From assembly GCA_012861695.1 (NCBI GenBank), contig JAAOOA010000322.1, forward strand, positions 65,001 through 129,000: DNA of 64,000 nucleotides. Reading direction: 5' to 3'. The notes under the pieces were generated by a model that was not told the origin of the DNA, ran no database searches, and saw nothing but the letters and a program-made list of their open reading frames with translations. The stretch comes from Trematomus loennbergii. Its lineage: Eukaryota > Chordata > Actinopteri > Perciformes > Nototheniidae. Of this stretch, positions 52,072-64,000 are shown in pieces (the first letter of the stretch is position 1; each line of letters begins with the position of its first letter). A program made the position numbers and the translations under genes.

Positions 52072-55000
52072 ACCAGAGACTTCCTCACGGTGGGGAACAA
52101 CTCGAAGAAGCCCTGCAGGAGGAAGAGGGTGAGATCAAAAGAAGATCATAAAGATATGTTTCTGCAGCGGGAGAAAGGAAAAATTACATTAAATCAAAGC
52201 TGGAAAACAAAAGGAATCTGACGTGTGTGTGCCGGGAAGGAGAAGACATGAGGTTTTCTCGATCGTCTGAACACTTAAGGTCCAGCTGCCGTTTGTTTCC
52301 TTCAAATCATATTCCTTACCTGGAAAACATGACGGCATAATAAGCTTTTTCCAGGACTTTTTGAGAAGCCTGCATCCAGTGTTTCCCTTGGTTAATGTGT
52401 GAGGAACATGCAAGAGGAAGAGACCATGCAGGCCCTCGTTTGCTGATATATGGCAATATATCTTAGTCTATATCACTTCAGAAACAAATACCAAGAGGAA
52501 TGCACATCACGGGTTTCCAGAGCACACGTTGGCGTCTTGTTTTCTCCAAAACTAAAAGATATTCAATTTATAATCACAAGTCCTCGCATTGGAGAAGCTG
52601 AAATAGCTTTATTATTGAAACTGTATTCGGATTACTTTCAGAGCCATCATGTATTCAGTATTCAGGCACTAAGTACATTTACAAAGTAACCCTCCCAACC
52701 CTGGACACTACACACTGAAATGAACCTGGAAAGGAACATAGGGCCCCTTAAAAAAACAACAACTAACTACCTTTTAACTTCACATCAAAAACCTTTTTAA
52801 AATCATGTCATAACAAACTCAGAAGTATTTGTACTCCCCTACTTCCCACCTCTGGAGTTATACATATATAAATAGACGTCAGGGTGCCTCTGTTTGTGTT
52901 TCTCTCACCTTGAAGAGGGTGGTGCTCTGCAGGACGCTGGAGGTGCAGCACATCTCTCTGATGGAGTGCATGGAGAGCTGCGGGGCCCCGATGTCCACCA
53001 CGGGGACCCCGAGGCGGGCCGCTAGATCGGACCGATGGTCGACCCACAGGCGCTGTCGTTACGCACCATCACATCCTGAAAACAATTAGAATGGAATATC
53101 TCTGTGTCTCCTATTGGCTAGCAGCTCCAACACATTGTACGTGATAGGCTAAGGGGCGGGACATCTCTAAGCGGTTGACCAATCACAACAGAGCAGCCAG
53201 CTAACCGATCAGAGCTTTTTGAACATTAAAGCATGGAGACATGTCACAGGAGAGATAATAAATACAAATATGAACATGAAAGTGAGCATAGGGCGCCTTA
53301 AAAAAACTAAAACAATTAACTATCTTTTAGCTTTACATCAAAAACCTCTTTAAAAACATGTGATTACAAACTCAAAAGTGTTTTTTTGCTACATGAAGGA
53401 CTACCAACTGCTCCTTCAGTGTCTCTGCAGATATCGAGCCGTGTCTAAGCGTATCTCTCCCCGTGACGTAAACAACCTTTCTCCGCTCCTGATCCCAATC
53501 TCACATAATTCAGAGGTTTGGTTCCCAGGAATGGAAAAGGATCATTTATGCATCGTGGTCCTTTATTTCTGATCTTCGGTACTCACACTCACACACACAC
53601 TCTCTGACACACACACACACACACAGTACCTGCAGGGGCACGTCGACCTGTCCAGCGATCTCCCTGATGACGGAGGCGGTGACGGCCGTGGTGGCGTAGC
53701 GCTGGTTGCCGTTGAACTTCAGCACTGGGCCCTGAAAGGAACATTATAAGAATATAAGTCACAATTATTATGATGATTATTTATACATTTATAATCAACA
53801 GGATGTAAAAACAAGCATGGCTGCAGGCGAGGATTTCTTTCAACATGTAATCATGCATTCATGTTGGATTTGGATTTAAGATCTCATCACCTTGTGGAAA
53901 GCTGGGCGATGGTTCTCCTCATGCTTCTCCCTGAGGAGAGAATGAAAAAGTGAGATACATTTAAGATGTGCAGATATATGGTGTGTTTGTGCAGATATAT
54001 GGTGTGTGTTTGTGCAGATATATGGTGTGTGTTTGTGCAGATATATGGTGTGTGTTTGTCTAGATATTGTGTGTTTGTGCAGATATATGGTGTGTGTTTG
54101 TGCAGATATATGGTGTGTGTTTGTGCAGATATATGGTGTGTGTTTGTGCAGATATATAGTGTGTTTGTGCAGATATATGGTGTGTGTTTGTGTAGATATA
54201 TGGTGTGTGTTTGTGCAGATATATGGTGTGTGTTTGTGCAGATATATGGTGTGTGTTTGTGCAGATATATGTGTGTGTTTGTGCAGATATATGGTGTGTG
54301 TTTGTGCAGATATATGTGTGTGTTTGTGCATATATGGTGTGTGTTTGTGCAGATATATGGTGTGTGTTTGTGCAGATATATGGTGTGTGTTTGTGCAGAT
54401 ATATGGTGTGTGTTTGTGATATATGTGTGTGTTTGTGTAGATATATGGTGTGTGTTTGTGCAGATATATGGTGTGTGTTTGTGCAGATATATAGTGTGTG
54501 TTTGTGCAGATATAAGGTGTGTGTTTGTGCAGATATGGTGTGTGTTTGTGCAGATATATAGTGTGTGTTTGTGCAGATATATAGTGTGTGTTTGTGCAGA
54601 TATATAGTGTGTGTTTGTGCAGATATATAGTGTGTGTTTGTAGATATATGGTGTGTGTTTGTCAGATATATGGTGTGTGTTTGTGTAGATATATGGTGTG
54701 TGTTTGTGCAGATATATAGTGTGTGTTTGTGCAGATATATGGTGTGTGTTGTGCAGATATAAGTGTTTGTTGCAGATATATGTGTGTTTGTGTAGATATA
54801 TGGTGTGTGTTTGTGCAGATATATGTGTGTGTTTGTGCAGATATATGGTGTGTGTTTGTGCAGATATATGGTGTGTGTTTGTGCAGATATATGTGTGTGT
54901 TTGTGCAGATATATAGTGTGTGTTTGTGCAGATATATAGTGTGTGTTTGTGCAGATATATAGTGTGTGTTTGTGCAGATATATGGTGTGTTTGTGCAGAT

Positions 55001-58000
55001 ATATGTGTGTGTTTGTGTAGATATATGGTGTGTGTTTGTGCAGATATATGGTGTGTGTTTGTGCAGATATATGGTGTGTTTTGTGCAGATATATGGTGTG
55101 TGTTTGTGCAGATATATGTGTGTGTTTGTGCAGATATATGGTGTGTGTTTGTGTAGATATATGGTGTGTGTTTGTGCAGATATATGGTGTGTTTGTGCAG
55201 ATATATGGTGTGTGTTTTGTGCAGATATATGGTGTGTGTTTGTGCAGATATATATGTGTGTTTGTGCATATATATGGTGTGTGTTTGTGCAGATATATGT
55301 GTGTTTGTGCAGATATATGGTGTGTGTTTGTGCAGATATATAGTGTGTGTTTGTGCAGATATATGGTGTGTGTTTGTGCAGATATATGTGTGTGTTTGTG
55401 CAGATATATGGTGTGTGTTTGTGCAGATATATAGTGTGTGTTTGTGCAGATATATGGTGTGTGTTTGTGCAGATATATATGTGTGTTTGTGCAGATATAT
55501 GGTGTGTGTTTGTGCAGATATATAGTGTGTGTGTTGTGCAGATATATGGTGTGTGTTTGTGCAGATATATGGTGTGTGTTTGTGCAGATATATGGTGTGT
55601 GTTTGTGCAGATATATGGTGTGTGTTTGTGCAGATATATGTGTGTGTTTGTGCAGATATATGGTGTGTGTTTGTGCAGATATATGGTGTGTGTTTGTGCA
55701 GATATATGGTGTGTGTTTGTGCAGATATATGGTGTGTGTTTGTGTAGATATATGGTGTGTTTGTGTGAGATATTGTGTGTGTTTGTGTAGATATATAGTG
55801 TGTGTGTTTGTGCAGATATATGGTGTGTGTTTGTGCAGATATATAGTGTGTGTTTGTGCAGATATATAGTGTGTGTTTGTGCAGATATATGTGTGTTTTG
55901 TGCAGATATATAGTGTGTGTTTGTGCAGATATATGGTGTGTTTGTGCAGATATATGGTGTGTGTTTGTGCAGATATATGGTGTGTGTTTGTGTGCAGATA
56001 TGGTGTGTTTGTGCAGATATATGGTGTGTGTTTGTGCAGATATATGGTGTGTGTTTGTGCAGATATATGGTGTGTTTGTGCAGATATTATGGTGTGTGTT
56101 TGTGCAGATATATGGTGTGTGTTTGTGCAGATATATGGTGTGTGTTTGTGCAGATATATGGTGTGTTTGTGCAGATATATGGTGTGTGTTTGTGCAGATA
56201 TATAGTGTGTTGTTTGTGCAGATATATGGTGTGTGTTTGTGCAGATATATGGTGTGTGTTTGTGCAGTATATAGTGTGTGTTTGTGCAGATATATGGTGT
56301 GTGTTTGTGCAGATATATGGTGTGTGTTTGTGCAGATATATGGTGTGTTTGTGCAGATATATGGTGTGTGTTTGTGCAGATATATGGTGTGTTTGTGCAG
56401 ATATATGGTGTGTTTGTGCAGATATATGGTGTGTGTTTGTGCAGATATAGGTGTGTGTTTGTGCAGATATATGGTGTGTGTTTGTGCTAGATATATGGTG
56501 TGTGTTTGTGCAGATATATGGTGTGTGTTTGTGTAGATATATGGTGTGTGTTTGTGTGATATATGTGGTTTGTGCAGATATATGGTGTGTGTTTGTGCAG
56601 ATATATGGTGTGTGTTTGTGTAGATATATGGTGTGTGTTTGTGCAGATATATGGTGTGTGTTTGTGCAGATATATGGTGTGTTTGTGCTAGATATAGTGT
56701 GTTTGTGCAGATATATGGTGTGTGTTTGTGCAGATATATGGTGAGTGTTTGTCTAGATATTGTGTGTTTGTGTGGACACTGACTGGTAGTTCGGGTGCAC
56801 GGCGTGGGCCATGTCGGCGCTGATCATGAAGGAGAGCGGCGCCGCCTGCTGGAAGGCCGTGAGGTTGGAGGCGGAGGAGGAAACGCGGCTCAGGATGAGC
56901 TCCGTCAGGTTGGACTGAGCCCCCTGAGCACTCTCTGAGCCCACCTGGAGTAAAACAATAACAAACTGTCACGTAAACACATTCAGTCTGGACTGTTTAG
57001 GTAAACAGTGGAACGTGTGTATCATTACTCCCTAGGGTACAAGGAAACAAAGCATTCACAGCTGCTTGTTTACGCTCACCTCCTCGTTGTCGTACAGCAT
57101 GATCATGCGGACGTTGGTGTCTTTGGAGAGAGAGTCTCCAGAGCAGGACTCCAACAGAGCCTGAACCGGCACAGAGAAAGAAAAGCAGAGGACTGGATAT
57201 CACAAAAACATTTACTGGAGTTACGATAAAAGCTTAAAAAAGAATGCAACTATCTGGCAACGGTGTTAACTTTCAGGAGTTACCCGATGCCTGTTCAGAG
57301 AACACGTCCACACATTTGAATGAAGGGTTCGAACTACAGAAAAACGGAATAAATAAATATATGTTCTGACCTGCAGGGCGCAGTAGCAGCTGTGCAGGTT
57401 GTCCAGACGAGCAGAATAAATGAACTCCTCGTAGATTCCTCCCAACGCCTGCAGAGAGGAGAAGACCCTCTTTTATTTTAACTTCTTAGGTTTATCTAAA
57501 TATCCTTATTTGATCTTTTCATTGCATGTTCTTACTTCAACTTCTGTAGTAGGTTTACACATACAAGGAATTATATGTGGGTTTGGTTCATACAAAAGTG
57601 TAGTAAGAGAAATGCAAATGGAAAGTTAAATGCAAACATTTAATAAAGGAAACGTGTAGAGGGACATACGTGTCCAAAAAATACCCCAACAAATATGAAA
57701 ATGATGAAACATGCAGTATATATATGATGTAAATAGAAAGCTTTGCAGTGGTGATACTCTGCAGAACGGTCCAGAGTAGTTCGGAGTATCCCTGCTGCTT
57801 TAGACGTGATATCAGATAAGGACAGGAGACAGGAATTGGGTTTATCTGCAGACTCCCGCGGGCTGCGTGTCGGCGAGACAGAGCTCAAAGTCCAGCAGAG
57901 CTTCAGGCTCCACGTCGAGCTCCGAGCACAGAAGCTTCACCAGCGCCGGGTGGTGCTTCTCCGCCTGGGGAGGGAAAACACCTGTCACAGATATCATGCA

Positions 58001-60988
58001 ACACAAATCTGCTTTCTCATGCAGCTCATTATCCTTCAAAGAAATGTCTAGCTTTTCAAGTAGCACATGTGTGTTTTTACCGTGTTAGTAGCACAGGCAG
58101 CGTCACCAGAGGAAGCACAGCCCGTCTCCAGCTCCTCCTGAACCACCGTGGCGATGATGGGCACCCTGAAGAAGAAAAAACATGTGATGAATGAAACCTA
58201 TAATATGTGTCCGTCCTCTCCACATGTATGCAAGCAAGTCTGTTAAAGTTCAGTGTTCTTCACTGACAGGTGGTTCTCCTTGTTGGGGCCGAAGGAGTCG
58301 TTGACGTCTCTCTGCAGGTGGATGGCCAGGTTAGGGATTCTGAGCAGAGGCCGAGACACGTGGAACAACGCTGCACCAGACGCCCTTCCTTCTGTGGGAG
58401 GAACACACACACACACACACACACTTCAGCTCCAGTCCTTAAACCTGCACAGATTGTATGGCAATGTTTCTGGTACACAAGACTAAAATTAAAGATGTGA
58501 TAATAATCTAATAAGTACCTTGATGATAACGCGTCCGGCGAGGGTCAGGTCGCGGTCGAACCAGGTGTTCCAGATGCCTCCACCGTAGCACTCCACCCCG
58601 ACCTGCAGGCAGCCCTGCTTCGTCCGCTTAGACCTCGGCTTCACCTGGAACACAAATTAAAATACTTTATTATTAGTCCACGTCTCCAGTAATTGCATAT
58701 CTGATTTGACACCTTTTAAGACGTGCTTTTTGCTATTTTAAGAGAATTTAAACACAATTTTAACGCTTTTCTTTTTCTAACGTCTGCATGAGCCTAATTT
58801 AAGAGGCATTTTATACATTATTTTTAATAATCAAATTGATGATGGCAAATATATTGGATATTTGACTATATTCAGACTGTGGATGTACAGTAATAAAAGT
58901 GAATTTGATAAGGTTGTGATTGACAGGTGGATGTGGGCGGGCTCTCACTCTGAGGCAGGGGCTGTCAGTGTGCGCTCCGATCATCGAGAAGCCGTTTCCG
59001 GGCAGGAAGTGTCCGCCCACAGCGAAGGCGATGAGGCTCGAGTAGTTCCTGGTCACAAAGTACTGAAGACGGCAGAGGAGCAAATCATTCAGTATCCAAC
59101 ATGTAGAAATCATATTTGTACACACAATACATGCTATTTATTAACCAAATACGTCGATATTGATGAGATATTGAAGGCTATTGATATTGATGAGATATTG
59201 AAGGCTATTGGTGCACCATTGAGTTCTTTTTAACCAAATCTCTCTCAGAGGGGCGTGGGGAGGGGCTCCTTATTTTCATCTAAAGTAACAGACAGAGAAT
59301 CAGCACTTTGGAAACAGGGCTGAAACAGAGGGGATTATGGGTAATGCTGCAATGATCTGTTTGGTGTTTCAGCCAATCAGAGACAGGTTCTGTATATATC
59401 TGAGACCTGTGATATATTGATGAAAAACAGTAATAGGGACCTTAAAAGTGAAATTCAATGCAACAACCAGCTAACGTGTTTATTATGGTCTGTGAGGTAC
59501 CTTGCTGGAGGGCTTGATGTCCCACTGCTCCGCCTCCTTCAGCTCGATGAAGCCGGCCTGAAGCAGACGTCGTTTGCACTCCTCCACGACTACAGAGACA
59601 GAAATACTTAGAAGTGCTGACACAGATATATTTGTTGGGTTTTTGTATACGTCGGGGATCTTTCATTAAGCTGCATCTACTTCCTCCAGTCTGGAACTAA
59701 GTGGTCAAAACTTGTGATACAATTTGACAACACAAGCTGTAAGACTATGGCAGACTCTTGCTAGTCTGCTATTTTATTTCTACTGAGATGTTTACATTTT
59801 GGATTGTTTATTTCTTGTCATTTTTAATGTACAATTCCATGTGTTTTTATGCTGCTGCAACACAAACATTTCCAAATTGGGATCAATAAAGTACTTCTTA
59901 TCTTATCTTAATACTATCATAGTCTCTCACATCTAAATGTCAGTTTATAAAAGGGTAAAAGCTCAAACTGAAGGACTGAGAGTAAGACAATGTGAGGAAC
60001 ATCTCCTGCAAATGTTTCTGCATTATAGGAAAACATACTAACTAACATAACACAGGGTACTTATCATTGCTAACTTACATGCACATTGCAGACACACACT
60101 GTGAGACACCAGAGGTCAAAGTGCAAAGGTAGGAGACATTGTGAAATATATTTTTTCCATGAGCACATCTTATCTCAAAGTCTCATAAGCTCAAAGTCTG
60201 TTAACAAGAACACTGACTCGACTTAATGCTGACACTTGAATTGTATAAACTATAATGTAAGCACAACTTTTAACTGTGCAGGATTACAGCTTTGAGCATA
60301 ACATGATATATAGTAGTAAACACTGCACATTAAGTACATGTTACCTACATAAGGTGTTGAATGCATGACTGGTTCTTGTAGTAGAGTATTGTCCCAGTGC
60401 TGTTCTATATGTTTACCAAGGGTCCAAACACTTATTCTACCACAGTTAGTTTTAAAATGTGGAAAACTAAAAGACTTTACCATGATATGGAGAGACTCCT
60501 TTGTTGACAAACTGCAGGAACTCTTTGGCTGCAGACTGCACGGCCTCTTTGGAGCTTTTCATGACAAGGACTGAGGAAAGAAGGAGTAAAATAATAAGTC
60601 ACAAGTTCGTCAGAGGGAAGTGATACAGCAAAGCTAGCAGCTACAAGTTACAACTTCGGACACTTATCGCGAGATTTCAGCCTCTTTTTCTCTACTTTCC
60701 GATCGGCGAAGAACATGTAAAAACACGATAATAACAACCAATATAAAAGTAGTACAATAACACGCTTGATTTATGTTAATATTCCATTAAAGTGCAATAG
60801 CTTATGCTTGTCCGATAAAGGGCGCACCTGTGTTTGGCTAACCGTAGCTAGCTAACCTGCACGGGATTTGTGTCTCTTCTTCTTCTGCGAGCTTCTCTGT
60901 TCAAAATCAAAGCAGCTCTCAGTGAGGATCCAAACACCTCCGCACGCCACTGAGACACAATATACCTGTTTATGACACTTACCTGCAT
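52072..60988 (-). CDS. dnpep: Aspartyl aminopeptidase (peptidase family M18), about 15 exons
   Basis: Exons from the 5' end: 60988-60983 (probable MQ), 60570-60481, 59589-59501, 59062-58949, 58644-58519, 58391-58268, 58165-58081, 57964-57857, 57448-57371, 57160-57080, 56944-56784, 53930-53891, 53731-53630, 53075-52909, 52112-52072. The metal and catalytic motifs of the dinuclear-zinc M18 family are all visible: [44 protein letters not shown], and MHSIREM near the end. This cytosolic enzyme removes N-terminal Asp/Glu. The start is uncertain: ATGCAG at 60988 matches the human MQ start but needs one base restored at the exon join; the next in-frame ATG is at 60562. Other single-base losses are near 53025 (creates a false stop), at the donor near 57856, and near 58367. 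Confidence 0.92.
53095..53250. repeat. Dispersed repeat family X, copy in a dnpep intron
   Basis: The inverse orientation of the 8350 copy: GGCTAAGGGGCGGGACATCT, then ACCAATCACAACAGAG, then TTTTTGAACATTAAAGCATG. Related copies lie at 45470-45590, 48660-48790 and 49370-49530. Confidence 0.7.
53960..56770. repeat. 2.8-kb minisatellite of a 23-bp unit in a dnpep intron
   Basis: About 120 copies of TGTGCAGATATATGGTGTGT plus GTT. Common variants are AGATATATAGTG, TGTAGATATAT and units shortened by 1-4 bases. It occupies nearly the whole intron between exons 56944-56784 and 53930-53891. Because 23 is not a multiple of three and the unit has no stop in several frames, long spurious open frames cover it on both strands. 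Confidence 0.93.
59200..59450. mobile_element. Partial MITE in a dnpep intron
   Basis: It includes CAGAGGGGATTATGGGTAAT and ends AATAGGGACCTTAAAAG. It is the inverse complement of the right and central part of the 37298-37735 copy. Confidence 0.6.
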
Positions 60989-63232
<2,244 letters not shown>

Positions 63233-64000
63233 ATGACCTCCTTCAGCTCCTCCGCCCAAACGCTTCCTCTTACCGACGCCACTTCGGACACGGAGCCTAC
63301 GCCTCGCCATCGCTCAACCGCTCGCTGCTGGGCCACGGCTCCACAGGGGGCAATGTCTCCTCCAGGTGGGAACTAGTGGAGTACAAATACTCTGTTTTTC
63401 TGACAATTATTGTTCTATTAATATAAAGGGAGGTCAGGTACTCTTTAAAACAGCTGCTAGTTATGGGTACTTTTTACTGAAGTACATTTCAAAGTTCTTT
63501 ACTTTTACTTGATGAAGAAGTTTAGTCAGTACTTGAGTAGGCCTATCTGTACTTCTTGAGTAAAGGATGTGTGTACTTGTACCATCTCTCAGGGTGTACG
63601 AGGTGACTCGGAGCAGCTCCGCCCCGGCGTACCGTGTCTCCTCCAGTCTCTACGGGAAACCTCAAGCCACCTCTTCTTCCCGAGCCTCCGCCGGACGATG
63701 CTACGCAGGAATGGGCGAGACGCTGGACTTCAGCCTGGCCGACGCCATCAACCAGGAGTTCATGACGACAAGAACCAACGAGAAGGTTGTTAAATCACAA
63801 GATTCAAGGCTTTTATTGTCATGTGTACATAGCTACAGTGTAGATATGTCAAAGGAAATCTTAGGTCACAGGCTCCTCCAACAGTGCAACACAATAAAAC
63901 AGACAAATAGTGCAAGTAAATAGAAGTAAATCCAATCCAATCCAATCCAAAGGTGGAGCTGCAGCACCTGAACGACCGCTTCGCCAGCTACATCGAGAAG
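63233..64000 (+). CDS. des: Desmin, 5' part (muscle type III intermediate filament), runs off window
   Basis: Exon parts are 63233-63365, 63593-63785 and 63953-64000+. The head begins [11 protein letters not shown] and, after restoring one base near 63264, continues [17 protein letters not shown] and GGNVSSR, then [40 protein letters not shown], and the start of rod coil 1[17 protein letters not shown]. This matches desmin (head SSYRR…SRVYQVSR and [14 protein letters not shown] in human) better than vimentin, and the neighbour dnpep agrees. Desmin filaments link Z-discs and organelles in muscle. Vertebrate desmin normally has head and coil 1A in one uninterrupted exon; here two short introns (63366-63592 and 63786-63952) interrupt it, both with exact GT-AG ends that restore the frame. 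Confidence 0.9.
63366..63592. mobile_element. hAT-like element copy C acting as an intron in the desmin head
   Basis: It starts GTGGGAACTAGTGGAGTAC and ends GTGTACTTGTACCATCTCTCAG (split here: GTGTACTTG then TACCATCTCTCAG). Its sequence, including CTTTATATTAATAG on the complement, matches the non-repetitive ends of copies A (17421-18789) and B (35281-36251), but it lacks the 37-bp minisatellite. Both ends coincide with the splice sites. Confidence 0.85.
63786..63952. mobile_element. Family Z element acting as an intron in desmin
   Basis: It contains AGATTCAAGGCTTTTATTGT, CATAGCTACAGTGTAGATAT, CACAGGCTCCTCCAACAGTG and four AATCC units at its 3' end. AAGGT occurs at both junctions (63783-63787 and 63950-63954), as a target-site duplication would. 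The left copy gives AAG then GT (donor), the right copy AAAG then GT (acceptor). Confidence 0.85.

Noticed and set aside
53887..56744. Long open frames (up to 460 codons) on both strands made of Thr/His/Ile or Val/Cys/Tyr repeats
   Set aside because: They are the 23-bp minisatellite read in every frame; no flanking exon joins them and dnpep splices across.

Overview
This is vertebrate, almost certainly teleost (perciform-type) fish, genomic DNA. Genes are split into many short exons with GT-AG introns. Introns are full of long CA/TG dinucleotide tracts, minisatellites and small non-autonomous transposons. The proteins read as fish orthologues of known vertebrate genes. There is no prokaryotic or viral gene content.

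Layout: (1) 1-5275, non-coding with dispersed repeats. (2) 5276-21361 (+), a BIN1/amphiphysin-family gene: N-BAR domain, the BIN1-type 31-residue neuronal exon, a proline-rich/clathrin-motif linker expanded by a coding minisatellite, and a C-terminal SH3 domain. (3) 23088-24753 and 26160-28370 (+), two tandem alpha-tubulin genes, near-identical over most of their length. (4) 28476-31860, intergenic DNA with a degenerate tRNA-like tandem array and a MITE. (5) 32838-51034 (-), ptprn (IA-2/ICA512), about 22 exons. (6) 52072-60988 (-), dnpep (aspartyl aminopeptidase, M18), with a 2.8-kb 23-bp array in one intron. (7) 63233-64000 (+, runs off the window), the start of desmin. The order alpha-tubulin - PTPRN - DNPEP - DES, with PTPRN and DNPEP antisense to DES, matches human 2q35 and supports the calls.

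The most notable observation is at the right edge. In mammals the desmin head and coil 1A lie in one large first exon. Here that segment is cut by two small introns (227 and 167 bp), and each is a copy of a transposable element seen elsewhere in the window. One copy is flanked by AAGGT on both sides, which would supply both splice sites. This looks like two recent transposon-mediated intron gains.

A second pattern: at least nine 3' splice sites in bin1 and ptprn sit directly downstream of long (TG)n tracts on the sense strand, and one bin1 acceptor follows a 760-bp pyrimidine minisatellite.

Most multi-exon genes here need single-base corrections, mainly missing bases in or near short homopolymers. 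Because these affect six unrelated, otherwise well-conserved genes, they look like uncorrected long-read assembly errors rather than pseudogenes.
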